IMG/VR virus record: IMGVR_UViG_3300020187_000194
Location: 1-25,311 of that record
Source of the DNA: a virus
Reading direction: 5' to 3' (one strand)
DNA: 25,311 nucleotides
Shown here: positions 14,694 through 23,586 of the stretch, one piece after another
How the letters are laid out: every line of letters begins with the position of its first letter
How positions within the stretch are numbered: the first letter of the stretch is position 1
Notes under the pieces: model-generated
What the model was told of the DNA's origin: nothing
The model's input: only the letters and a program-made list of their open reading frames with translations
Databases searched by the model: none
Made by a program: the position numbers and the translations under genes

Positions 14694-16496
14694 TTATCCA
14701 CTTATTTGTCTTCGTGCTCCTAATTTAGCTTCTGCTTCTTGATTTGATGTTATATCCCCTGATATTACGTATGCTTGTACCGCACTATTGTCTACATTAG
14801 TTTCAGGATTAGTACCAATGTCTATATTTGCTGATGGTATAGTTGGTGCTGAACTAGCTCCTCTAGGTAATGTAGGTGCACCACCAACACTTCCTCCACC
14901 ACTATCAGAATTTTTAATTTGTGATATACTTTTAGCTGCTCCAGCAATAGATCCTGCTATACCTAAACCTGCTGATACAGTGTTAATAGTAACCCAAGGT
15001 TGACCTGCTGTAATTGGAGATGCTAATACTGCTTTTGCATTCGCAGCTGCTGTACTAGAAATAATTTGTCCTATACTAGCTGCTTGTTGTGCTACTACTG
15101 CTGCGATTTGTAATTCCTTACTTTCACCTGCTAATTGACCTAATAATTGTCCAAATTGACCTACTAAACCTATATATGCTGATTCTAATTGTGCTTTACC
15201 ATCAATTTCAGCCATTTTAGCATCAATAGCATCTTGTGCTTCTTGATCAACGATTGCTTTTTGATTAGCCTTATCGTTTAATGCTGCTTCAGTTTTTACT
15301 TGTGTATAATAATCTCTTACTGCTTGTATTGCTTCTTCATCAGCACCTAATTCTTCTAATTCAGCTAATTTACGTTCCTCATCTAATTCAGCTTTTGCTA
15401 ATTCAGTTTCTGCATCACGTTCCTCTATCATGTTAAGGAATTCCTGCTTTATATCATCAATAGTTTTTAATCTATCAACTTCAGCTTGTGCTAAACGTTC
15501 TGTTTCAGCCTTTTCCTCATCTAATTTCTTTTGTGCTGCTGCTTCGTCTTCTGCCTTTTGTTTTTCCCTAGCTGCCTTACGTTTTGCTCTTCTATCTGCT
15601 GCTGCTTTATCACGAATATCTTGTGCAGCTTTAAGTTGTGCTGCTTCAAATGCTGCTGCATCTGCTTCTGCATCTTTTCTTTCCTGACTACCTTCTAATG
15701 TTAATGACGTTAGTAAACGTTGTTTTTCGCGTTCAATTTCTACAGTCGATTCACCTGCTGCTTTACGTACTTTAAGCTCATTATCAATGTCTTTGACACG
15801 TTGTTCTGATGCTGCTTTAGCTGCTGCTGCTGCTTTTTCTTCTGCTGTAGCTGTTAGACCTAATGCTTCACCTACTGATGTAACTAATCCTTTAAAGAAC
15901 TGGAATACTTTATTTACAGCCTCAAATTTATCTTTTAATGCAATTACTAAACCAACTAATGTTGTAATTGCTAATATTGTTAAACCAATTGGATTTGCAG
16001 CTAATATAGCGTTAAATGCTCGTTGTGCTAGATTTAATACTTTTTGTCCTGCAGCAAATAATTTTGCTTTTGTACCTGCTACAGTAAAGTTTTTAGCTAA
16101 TTTACCTACACCTTCAGATACATCTTTTATACCCATACCAAATGCAATTGCATTGGTTGCTTGTGCAGTTAATTTATCAAATTCTTCTGATTCAATACCT
16201 AATAGTCCTACAGCACCAGTCAAACCAGCTACAGAACCTGCTACAACTTTAATTGCACCATCTGCTACTTCTAGTTTTTTATCTAATGTAAAGCCTTCAA
16301 CTGTTTGCTGTGTTGCAGCTAATTCTTTATTTAACTTCTGAATATTACCAGCTGCCTTATCAAATGCTGCACTACCAACACCTACTTCCTTAATTTCCTG
16401 ATTCAGTTCATTAAGTTCCTGTTCTATTTGCTGAATCGTTCTTGATGAAGCTCCAGCATTTACATTAATGTCGTAATTTATAGTTTGTGTTGCCAT
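14694..16496 (-). CDS. Tail tape measure protein
   Basis: A 600-aa protein. The N-terminus begins 'MATQTINYDINVNAGASSRT', then heptad-rich coiled coil at residues ~20-70. Hydrophobic segments follow ('GSVAGLTGAVGLLGIES' and 'ILAANPIGLTILAITTLVGLVIAL', ~165-190), as usual for tape measures that insert into the host membrane. From ~215 to ~430 comes a long Ala/Lys/Glu coiled coil. The C-terminal region has Gly-rich hydrophobic stretches (SAGLGIAGSIAGAAKSISQI) and ends with 'VQAYVISGDITSNQEAEAKL', a common tape measure ending. The length sets tail length; by the usual 1.5 Å per residue it implies a short siphovirus tail near 90 nm. A shared AATAAATATTTATT box lies just 5' of the ATG. Confidence 0.85.
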   Translation of the reverse strand: MATQTINYDINVNAGASSRTIQQIEQELNELNQEIKEVGVGSAAFDKAAGNIQKLNKELAATQQTVEGFTLDKKLEVADGAIKVVAGSVAGLTGAVGLLGIESEEFDKLTAQATNAIAFGMGIKDVSEGVGKLAKNFTVAGTKAKLFAAGQKVLNLAQRAFNAILAANPIGLTILAITTLVGLVIALKDKFEAVNKVFQFFKGLVTSVGEALGLTATAEEKAAAAAKAASEQRVKDIDNELKVRKAAGESTVEIEREKQRLLTSLTLEGSQERKDAEADAAAFEAAQLKAAQDIRDKAAADRRAKRKAAREKQKAEDEAAAQKKLDEEKAETERLAQAEVDRLKTIDDIKQEFLNMIEERDAETELAKAELDEERKLAELEELGADEEAIQAVRDYYTQVKTEAALNDKANQKAIVDQEAQDAIDAKMAEIDGKAQLESAYIGLVGQFGQLLGQLAGESKELQIAAVVAQQAASIGQIISSTAAANAKAVLASPITAGQPWVTINTVSAGLGIAGSIAGAAKSISQIKNSDSGGGSVGGAPTLPRGASSAPTIPSANIDIGTNPETNVDNSAVQAYVISGDITSNQEAEAKLGARRQISG

Positions 16497-16502
16497 ATAT
16501 GC

Positions 16503-16516
16503 AATAAATATTTATT
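16503..16516. promoter_or_regulatory. AATAAATATTTATT palindrome upstream of the tape measure gene
   Basis: A perfect 14-base palindrome lies 6 bases upstream of the tape measure ATG. The same 14 bases plus the next T occur at 25084-25097, 5 bases upstream of the frameshift gene's ATG. It may be a regulatory or translation-enhancing box; Bacteroidetes genes use A/T-rich leaders instead of Shine-Dalgarno sites. Confidence 0.4.
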
Positions 16517-16919
16517 TGAACAAGTCTATTCTTGTCATTATTTTTTGTTTAAACCTTTCATGTCCTCCTATTGTGCTCATGTCTAATGACAAATAGTGGT
16601 CTTTTAGCGCTTGATACGTTTTAATTTTAACTACTAACCCATCTACAATAACTGTATCGTAATCAGGTAAATCGCGATTAAATACGTCAATATACACACC
16701 GTTAATTCTGTATCCTGCTTGCCTCATTCCAAAGGCATTTTTAGGTGTTATTACAACATCATCCTGTATTGATAATAATTTATCATCAGGTAAATCAACT
16801 ATAATATCTATTTCTTTATGGTTATAATCGTCAAGCAAACCATGTAAATACAAAGCCAAACTTCCACATATAATAAACTCACCAATTTGAAATTTTAATA
16901 TTTTAATTATTTCCCTCAT
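16512..16919 (-). CDS. Nucleotidyltransferase-fold protein, 135 aa
   Basis: The start ATG at 16919 gives a one-base TAATG overlap with the upstream tail gene; a longer in-frame start at 16937 would overlap by 19 bases and is less likely. The sequence shows the minimal nucleotidyltransferase (MNT/pol-beta-like) pattern: 'FIICGSLALYLHGL' with G19-S20, 'KEIDIIVDL' with acidic E36-x-D38, and a third acidic residue in 'GVYIDVF' (D78). All three positions appear intact, so it may transfer a nucleotide to a protein or small molecule. Known relatives include HEPN-MNT toxin-antitoxin components and AbiEii-like enzymes, but no HEPN partner lies next to it. Its position inside the tail operon is unusual. 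Confidence 0.65.
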   Translation of the reverse strand: MREIIKILKFQIGEFIICGSLALYLHGLLDDYNHKEIDIIVDLPDDKLLSIQDDVVITPKNAFGMRQAGYRINGVYIDVFNRDLPDYDTVIVDGLVVKIKTYQALKDHYLSLDMSTIGGHERFKQKIMTRIDLFK

Positions 16920-19519
16920 TAACAGGCATTTGTACAAACTCCTCCAATAACAAATCCTCCTGATCCTGCAGTTCTAACAATTGTAGCTGGTTGAACACAA
17001 GCAGTACTACTACCGAAATCTGATTCCTGTATAATATCTGGTGTACCATCACAACATAAGAAACTAAATTCTACAAATGCTCCAGATCCTCCACTAGCAT
17101 AGAAATCTACTTCTCTACATACTGTAGGTGTTGGTGTTGGAGTTGGTGTTGGTGTAGGAACCGGTGTTGGTGTAGGTGTAGGAGTAGGCGTAGGAGCTGG
17201 TGTTGGACTCGGTGTTGCTGGACCTGCAGTTGTTACATCATTAAACACTGGATATAGTTTAAGTAATTCTACTTTTACTACATCTGGTTCTTGTAAATTA
17301 AATCCTGATATTTTATTAATTCTATACTGTTGATCACGTATAGTTACTTTATCATTTAATCTTATATTTTTATATTCTTCTGGTGTGAAGTATAAATCTA
17401 ATGTTACTTTTTTACTTTCATTCCAATATAATCCTGCTATATAATTTGCCCAATATGCTTCATAAGCTGTTTGTGCTACATTTTCTGCTACATCATATGG
17501 TGAACCATTAGGAATAAATTGCGTATACGAATTATCAAAATGTAAATTAAATAAATTTAATAAATTACCTAATCCTGATACATTTGCTATTGTAGCATAA
17601 GAACCACCTGTATAAGCAGTTGATTGTCCTGGATTACCAATATAGATAGTACCATCAGCAGCATTTGTAGTTGCAATACCTGCTAATTTATATCCTATAC
17701 GTGGTTTAAAATTAAATGACTTTAATCCTGAATTATCAAATTTGTATAAATGAGGTATATAATCATCACTTACACTTAAATTATATGTTGGGTTACCATC
17801 TGCTGTTATCGATCCAGATGCTAACATTGTACCCATTACTACGGGTGCAAAGAATGTTTTAATTTTTCTTGTACCTTGAGGTACTGTACTGTTTGATACT
17901 AATTGTACTGTACCAAATGGTAAGTTAGGTTGGTTATCTTGTGTTACAACATCAAATCTTGATTTATCACCACTATTACCTATAAATGTTTCTTTATTTT
18001 GATCTGCTAATGGTGTTGATATTGATATTCTTTTAGCTTCATCAAATTTATCTGTCCAATTTACCTCTCTACCTGTTATCATCCATGTATCAAATGGTTC
18101 AATTGATATACTTTGGTTTTGATTTGGTGTTGGAAAAGCAACCATATTAAATTGCTCTAAAAATCCTTTAAATAAATCTAATGTTTTAGTATTACCATCA
18201 AATTGTTCTGCCATATCAATAGGCGAATTTTCAAATGACGTAGGTGTTCCTATAATATTAAAGAATGTATCTGCTGAATCATATATTGTAGTTGCTGCAA
18301 CAGTACCTGATTGGAAATTCTCAAATTGTAGAATCATCTCTAATGTATCATTCACATTTAAATTAGGTATACTGAATGCTCCATCTTGTACTACACGTTG
18401 ATTAGAAGTATAGTCATTTGGACCTACAAAATATCTTACACTACCACCTCCACCTGCGGGCGTTACTTTTACACCTGTTCTATATTTAGCTCTATTATTA
18501 CCTACAGTAGATACTTTAACATCAAAATCAGTTGAAAATTGTACGTTATAAGCACCTGCTAATGGTACAACATATCTGTGTGTTGGGTCAGCAAAGTTAG
18601 AACTTGGATCAAATGTCTCTAAATGTTCAATTGTTAATTCATATTGTGCAAATCCTGCTTGTGATGCAATTGCTTGATTACCTGATAATGAAGATGATAC
18701 TTGTTCATTTGATGCTCCTGCAGATGTAGGACCTAAGTTATCTTGTGATTTAGCTAACACATAAACATTTTTAAATGCCTCTGTTTCTAAATTAGCAAAT
18801 GATGATGTATAAGTAAATCCTGCTTGATCACACATTACATCTAATAATTCTTTACCTCTAATTGCTGGTAATAATTGTTGATATTGTAATGGTGTTTTTT
18901 CATTATCAATACTACCTGTAGCATCTGTAATACCACTAAATTGTATGAATGGTAATGAACCACTTGGATTTAATATGTTATATTCTTCTTGTCCATCATT
19001 TCCATAATCAACTAAAGGATAATATACAGCACCTGATAAAGGTAAATCACCTAAATCGGCTGATTGCGACCATGAACCTGTAATGTATTCTACGGATAAA
19101 TTGTGATTTAACGCACTAAAATCCCCATCAACGACAAATGCACCATCTAAATTACTTGTGAATTGTATTGCTTGATCTACAACGCTAACTTTGTATGTAA
19201 CATAACCATCCATACTAGTTATTATTTCTTGTAGTTGCATATTACCTGCTAGTATCTCATCTCCATCTAATAATACTGCTGCTCCAATAAAATCATATAA
19301 TGCTGGAGTATCTGTAGCTCCTATGTCATATGCATTTTTAAAGAATACATTATTTTTCTTTGTGCCTGGTAAATCAAATGTTTGAGAACCAACACCGAAT
19401 AATACTCCAATTCTGGAATTATCGAATGCTGATATATCTAAACGTAGTGGAATGTTAGAATCTATATCTAAATCCGTTACTACATTCTCATATGTTACTC
19501 TTAATACTAGATCTCTCAT
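16919..19519 (-). CDS. Large tail-tip/baseplate-type protein with Pro-Thr linker and Cys-rich end, 866 aa
   Basis: The N-terminal 150 residues match a tail protein type well known in Bacteroidetes phages: 'RLDISAFDNSRIGVLFGVGSQTFDLPGTKKNN' ('F.LPGTKxNN'), then 'AAVLLDGDEILAGNMQLQEI' and 'TYKVSVVDQAIQF'. The large middle is beta-rich with 'LLDVMCDQAGFTYTSSFANL' and 'LDLFKGFLEQFNMVAFPTPN', which resembles baseplate-hub or tail-associated proteins. 'TFIGNSGDKSRFDVV' follows. 'SKKVTLDLYFTPEEYKNIRL' and 'NDKVTIRDQQYRINKISGFN' read as a concluding domain. Residues 767-799 are a Pro-Thr repeat linker. Residues 800-866 form a small domain with six cysteines, probably exposed and receptor-facing. Its start overlaps the previous gene by one base. 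Confidence 0.75.
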   Translation of the reverse strand: MRDLVLRVTYENVVTDLDIDSNIPLRLDISAFDNSRIGVLFGVGSQTFDLPGTKKNNVFFKNAYDIGATDTPALYDFIGAAVLLDGDEILAGNMQLQEIITSMDGYVTYKVSVVDQAIQFTSNLDGAFVVDGDFSALNHNLSVEYITGSWSQSADLGDLPLSGAVYYPLVDYGNDGQEEYNILNPSGSLPFIQFSGITDATGSIDNEKTPLQYQQLLPAIRGKELLDVMCDQAGFTYTSSFANLETEAFKNVYVLAKSQDNLGPTSAGASNEQVSSSLSGNQAIASQAGFAQYELTIEHLETFDPSSNFADPTHRYVVPLAGAYNVQFSTDFDVKVSTVGNNRAKYRTGVKVTPAGGGGSVRYFVGPNDYTSNQRVVQDGAFSIPNLNVNDTLEMILQFENFQSGTVAATTIYDSADTFFNIIGTPTSFENSPIDMAEQFDGNTKTLDLFKGFLEQFNMVAFPTPNQNQSISIEPFDTWMITGREVNWTDKFDEAKRISISTPLADQNKETFIGNSGDKSRFDVVTQDNQPNLPFGTVQLVSNSTVPQGTRKIKTFFAPVVMGTMLASGSITADGNPTYNLSVSDDYIPHLYKFDNSGLKSFNFKPRIGYKLAGIATTNAADGTIYIGNPGQSTAYTGGSYATIANVSGLGNLLNLFNLHFDNSYTQFIPNGSPYDVAENVAQTAYEAYWANYIAGLYWNESKKVTLDLYFTPEEYKNIRLNDKVTIRDQQYRINKISGFNLQEPDVVKVELLKLYPVFNDVTTAGPATPSPTPAPTPTPTPTPTPVPTPTPTPTPTPTVCREVDFYASGGSGAFVEFSFLCCDGTPDIIQESDFGSSTACVQPATIVRTAGSGGFVIGGVCTNAC
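17123..17221 (-). repeat. Pro-Thr-coding hexanucleotide repeat
   Basis: Variants of GGTGTT/GGTGTA on the plus strand repeat about 15 times and encode residues 767-799 of the 866-aa tail protein. Third bases vary, which shows selection on the protein linker. The tract can nevertheless change in length by slippage. Confidence 0.85.
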
Positions 19520-21627
19520 TATGTTCTACTTCTTGGTTTATTTGAAAACTCATACTCAATTTCTACTTGGTATTTTTTCTGTCCTTTTTTATTTGTCTTA
19601 TATCTAAATGCACTATTAGTTATGTTAATAGGTACAAATGTATCTTCAACTTGTAACATTACATTTGGTGATATGAATAATTCTTGATAGAAATTCTCTA
19701 TCGCAAAATCACCATAGAATGAACTATGTACACCTGCAATATAATCAGTGCTAATTTTATATTTGTAGTTTTGTTTTAAATAATATTGTTCAAATCCTCT
19801 ATTGTATGGTGAATAAAGTGATGTTGCTGAATTATAATCGCTATTTACTTTCTGAAATTCATTACGTTCATTTATTACAGCATTTTTATTTGTTGTAGTA
19901 TTTAATCCTATAAAATCCCATACACCCCATTTATTAATGAATGCAAAGTTACTTCTAGTTTCCCAATCACATGGTTCATCACGTTTCCACCAATTGATAG
20001 ATCCTTGATTTAATTGTAATTGTAAGAAATTCCATTGTGGATCATCACCATCTATACCAGGTAAATTACCTGGAAATACGGGACCAGAGCAAAACGGTAT
20101 ATCAGCACCACTACCCTGTTGCGTTAAGTATGGTGATAATGTCGTTAATGCTGGTCCTGTAAACTTTACTGATGATTGTATTTCACCTGTTTCTTGTGAA
20201 CCAGATTCTGGTGAAAAATAATATAAATGTACTGCGTATGCTCTATCTGTTGTATCAGTAGGTGATATAGATCCTGATATATTAAACCATGATACTATAC
20301 CTAAATCATTTTCAGATACTGTTCTAAATCTATTACCTCCATTAACTGCCAAGTTATCAAATATACGATCATTAGTTAATTGTTCTCGTTGATATTGAGG
20401 CCAATTAGTTAATATCGCTTTAAAATTGTTATTTCCTGTATATGATGGGTTTGATGATGTAAAGTTAATTCTAACATCTTGTGCATTAAAATTAAACGAT
20501 GCATAACTACCTGTATCTGGAGGTGCTATAAATGGTACTTCACCTAAATTAAAATCTTGTTCTGTAGGATATACTTCTAATACTTGTCCTACCTGTGTTG
20601 TAAATGCTGTATTTGATACTACTTGAAATGCTACATCAGTAGCATAATTAGATGTGTTATGAAATTGTCCTGGAAATACAGGATAAGCACCTGATCCTAC
20701 TTGTACTGGAGCAGTTGAACCTATTCTACTATTATAAGCAAATTGAAATACTGGAGGATTAAATGATGATGTTGGTATACCATTTACTCTACATCCGTAT
20801 ACTACACCTGTACTACCTGTAAATGATGCTGTAATTAATACTTCACCAAATCCACCTGAACCTGACACATCTGATATATCAATAACCATTTGTTGATTAC
20901 TCATATCATATACCTGTAATGATGCTCTTGCATCTGCTGAAGGTACACCTGTACCACTGTATACTTCTAAATCATACATTCCATTACCTGTAGTAATTTG
21001 ACCAGGTACTGATGCTGAATAACTAAATGATCCTGATCCTCCAAAACCACCTGCTGGTACTGATCCATTAACTCTTAAATTTACATCTACATAATTTGGT
21101 GCTGCTGCTTCATAAACATAGAAATTAAATGATCCTGTTCCTGATGGTGTATATGCAGGTGATGCTGATGATGATAATGCGAATCCTTCATTCCATGGTT
21201 CCCATGTCATTCTACCTAATACTAAATCACTACCTGATACTGCAGGATCTCCTACACCACCATCTCCATCATATATTATTACTGAAGATGAAGGTGATGT
21301 ACCATATTCTTCACCAAATTTAACTTTAAATTGTTTGTATGAATTTATAGGATTATCTCCATATCCTATTGATGCAGTAGGTTCTTGTATATATAATGTA
21401 TCATCTACTTGTAATTGTGGTCTAATAGGTACAGCAACATTGAATATAGCATGACCAGCTGAATTAGCAGGTTGTTTTACTCGCTGTATTAAATTACCGT
21501 TATAATCTAGAATATCACAAACAAATTTATATTGTGGTAATGAAAAATCTTCAGTTGTTATACTATATAATAGTTTAGTATAAACTGTATTTAACTGTGT
21601 AGGTTCTTGTAGTATTGATACGCTCAT
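19519..21627 (-). CDS. Tail structural protein, larger paralogue (702 aa)
   Basis: This protein is a clear paralogue of the 485-aa product encoded next upstream. Shared landmarks, in the same order, are 'PQYKFVCDI' against 'AQFKLVTDI', 'FKVKFGEEYGTSPSSSVIIY' against 'FLIIMGEEYADSPSGSIVQY', and 'NFAFINKWGVWDF' against 'RFAFINKYGVMDY'. The end has 'FVPINITNSAFRYKTNKKGQ' against 'FVPINIKNASYTWRTNKFKQ', and 'KYQVEIEYEFSNKPR' against 'LYQYDLKWELSNTAE'. Relative to the shorter copy it has an internal Ser/Gly-rich insertion (about residues 155-420) of beta-sandwich-like repeats. By context, between tail completion genes and the 866-aa protein, it is probably a tail-tip or baseplate component. The family is not known to me by name. 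Confidence 0.65.
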   Translation of the reverse strand: MSVSILQEPTQLNTVYTKLLYSITTEDFSLPQYKFVCDILDYNGNLIQRVKQPANSAGHAIFNVAVPIRPQLQVDDTLYIQEPTASIGYGDNPINSYKQFKVKFGEEYGTSPSSSVIIYDGDGGVGDPAVSGSDLVLGRMTWEPWNEGFALSSSASPAYTPSGTGSFNFYVYEAAAPNYVDVNLRVNGSVPAGGFGGSGSFSYSASVPGQITTGNGMYDLEVYSGTGVPSADARASLQVYDMSNQQMVIDISDVSGSGGFGEVLITASFTGSTGVVYGCRVNGIPTSSFNPPVFQFAYNSRIGSTAPVQVGSGAYPVFPGQFHNTSNYATDVAFQVVSNTAFTTQVGQVLEVYPTEQDFNLGEVPFIAPPDTGSYASFNFNAQDVRINFTSSNPSYTGNNNFKAILTNWPQYQREQLTNDRIFDNLAVNGGNRFRTVSENDLGIVSWFNISGSISPTDTTDRAYAVHLYYFSPESGSQETGEIQSSVKFTGPALTTLSPYLTQQGSGADIPFCSGPVFPGNLPGIDGDDPQWNFLQLQLNQGSINWWKRDEPCDWETRSNFAFINKWGVWDFIGLNTTTNKNAVINERNEFQKVNSDYNSATSLYSPYNRGFEQYYLKQNYKYKISTDYIAGVHSSFYGDFAIENFYQELFISPNVMLQVEDTFVPINITNSAFRYKTNKKGQKKYQVEIEYEFSNKPRSRT

Positions 21628-23084
21628 TATCTTCTTGTTTCTGCTGTGTTACTTAATTCCCATTTCAAATCATATTGATATAATTTTTGTTTGAATTTAT
21701 TGGTGCGCCAAGTATAACTAGCGTTTTTTATGTTTATAGGAACAAATCCATTTTGTATTGCTGCACGTTCCTCAAAGAAATTAGTTTTATTTAGGTTTAA
21801 TTGATTATTCAATGAATCACTTTGTATGAATACACTTGGTGATTCTATTAATTCAGTTAACCAATCTGCATATTCTTGATCTAAATAATCAGTTGTTACC
21901 TCAAATTGATCAGTGAACATAGTAGCATATGTGTCTTTTCCACGTTTATTAGCGTCAAATATCGCTCCATCTGTATCACTCAATGTATTCCATGGTAATT
22001 GAGGTTGCGTGTAGTCTTTACGTGTTATTTTAGCTGATTTTTTTACTGGATTGTTTACATTATAATAATCCATTACTCCATATTTGTTTATGAATGCAAA
22101 TCTAGTTCTACCTTTAATTCGTCTTGTTTCATCTTCATCTGGATATTCTTTAGCTAAATTTTGATCGTAGTAATAACAAGGTTCTCTATATATCTCAACT
22201 ACACGATTATCACCTGATATAAAATCAAAATCAAATCTTAAGTATGTCCAATCACCATTATGAATGTATGATGCTGCTGATGAATCAGATGCTGATATAT
22301 TTGCAGGACCAATTCCTATATGATGTAATGGCTCTAATGCCGCTGTAAATACTTGTGTTGTATAATAATTTGAATCATTAAATACTTGTACATTAGTTGA
22401 TCCACTGTATAATGACACATCTACAAAATTTATACCTTCATTATATTGACCATCTGTAATTAATGATATAGTTTCCCAATCATAATCATGTGCCTTTTTA
22501 GTTGATGTACCTCCAGCATTAATAATTCCACTTAATGTAAAGTTAGGATCATTAGTTAGAAATGGAGTATTTTTAGTTGTTGTTAATCCTTGATCTACCA
22601 TTGACCATTTATCTCTAGGCCAATCATAAGATAAGTTACTTAATTCGTTTACTGCAGGTATTAATGTACCTAATTTATCTGCTGAACCACTAAATGATGC
22701 TGTAAATGCAGGTTCGCCTGCTAATCCATTTCCATTATATTGTACAATTGATCCACTAGGAGAATCAGCATATTCCTCTCCCATTATAATTAAAAATTGT
22801 GCAGCATTTGTAAATGAACCAACGCCACCTACTGTGTACATTGGCGTATCATACGTTAGATAATCGCTACAAATAGATGCTATGTCTATCATACACAAAC
22901 TAGCACTTGGTGCTGTTTTAATACGAGTTAAACGTGATGTAGATCTTTGAGGAATATAGATATCTGTTACTAATTTGAATTGTGCTGCTGATGCAGATGG
23001 AGATGTTACAACAAAAGGTAAATTATTTGTCGTAGCATTAACTGCGAATGGTGATGATTTTAAATCTAAGCTATTTACTGCCAT
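21627..23084 (-). CDS. Tail structural protein, smaller paralogue (485 aa)
   Basis: The smaller member of a tandem paralogue pair. It shares N-terminal, 'GEEYADSPSGSIVQYNGN', 'FAFINKYGVMDYYNV' and C-terminal 'FVPINIKNASYTWRTNKFKQ' regions with the 702-aa product encoded next. It ends directly against that gene by a one-base overlap of stop and start. The core looks beta-rich with a few aromatic motifs (DWTYLRFDFDFISGDNRVVEI). It lacks the large Ser/Gly-rich insertion of its neighbour. The likely role is a tail or tail-tip structural protein; two related subunits may form a mixed ring or alternate positions. Confidence 0.65.
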   Translation of the reverse strand: MAVNSLDLKSSPFAVNATTNNLPFVVTSPSASAAQFKLVTDIYIPQRSTSRLTRIKTAPSASLCMIDIASICSDYLTYDTPMYTVGGVGSFTNAAQFLIIMGEEYADSPSGSIVQYNGNGLAGEPAFTASFSGSADKLGTLIPAVNELSNLSYDWPRDKWSMVDQGLTTTKNTPFLTNDPNFTLSGIINAGGTSTKKAHDYDWETISLITDGQYNEGINFVDVSLYSGSTNVQVFNDSNYYTTQVFTAALEPLHHIGIGPANISASDSSAASYIHNGDWTYLRFDFDFISGDNRVVEIYREPCYYYDQNLAKEYPDEDETRRIKGRTRFAFINKYGVMDYYNVNNPVKKSAKITRKDYTQPQLPWNTLSDTDGAIFDANKRGKDTYATMFTDQFEVTTDYLDQEYADWLTELIESPSVFIQSDSLNNQLNLNKTNFFEERAAIQNGFVPINIKNASYTWRTNKFKQKLYQYDLKWELSNTAETRR

Positions 23085-23085
23085 A

Positions 23086-23586
23086 TTATGTTATTGTTGC
23101 TCCAGCTGATGTTGCTGCAGCATTAATGTCTATTATAATATCCTTTTCAATTCCCGCTGTTAGTGCTGCTGTACCAAAATTAGCAGCTGCGTTTTCAATT
23201 GACTCCATTATAAATGGTTTTTTGCTATATTTTTTAACACCTCGTTTTTCTATGCTTTTTGCTATTGCAAATGCAAATGATTTAGGTGATTTAAATGTTG
23301 ATGGTATTGGTATTTTTTTACGTTTAATCCATCCTTCAATAGGACGAATAGGAGGCATTCTACCTGCACGTCTACCTGGTCCACCATCTTCTAATAGTTC
23401 ACCATACCATAACATTGATACTTGTAATACTTCCTGATCTTTCTTCTTAATAATATTCTGAGTAATAGATCTAGCTAAATCACCTGTATTGACAGATTTA
23501 TTCTCAAACAATTGATTTTGCATTTCATCAATTATTCGTTGACCAAAGTCTTTAAGTGCTATGTCTGTATTCTCAGTTGTCTCCAT
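23086..23586 (-). CDS. HK97 gp10-like head-tail joining / tail completion protein
   Basis: A 166-aa protein with the HK97 gp10-like layout: an N-terminal helix ('LKDFGQRIIDEMQNQLFENK'), then 'VNTGDLARSITQNIIKKKDQE', then 'VSMLWYGELLEDGGPGRRAG'. 'MPPIRPIEGWIKRKKI' follows, then a C-terminal helical part ('FAFAIAKSIEKRGVKKYSKK' and 'PFIMESIENAAANFG'). Members bridge the head completion ring and the tail tube during assembly. The motif 'P..PIE.WI.RK' is especially typical of phage versions. It is one base away from the 485-aa gene's start and directly follows the 152-aa gene with no gap, which supports one operon. Confidence 0.7.
   Translation of the reverse strand: METTENTDIALKDFGQRIIDEMQNQLFENKSVNTGDLARSITQNIIKKKDQEVLQVSMLWYGELLEDGGPGRRAGRMPPIRPIEGWIKRKKIPIPSTFKSPKSFAFAIAKSIEKRGVKKYSKKPFIMESIENAAANFGTAALTAGIEKDIIIDINAAATSAGATIT

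Noticed and set aside
15787-16341. Plus-strand 184-codon frame opposite the tape measure gene
   Set aside because: Ala/Ser-rich mirror of the coiled-coil codons; no coding features of its own.
17123-17221. Possible CRISPR-like or minisatellite array
   Set aside because: Repeat units are six bases without spacers and encode a Pro-Thr linker in frame.
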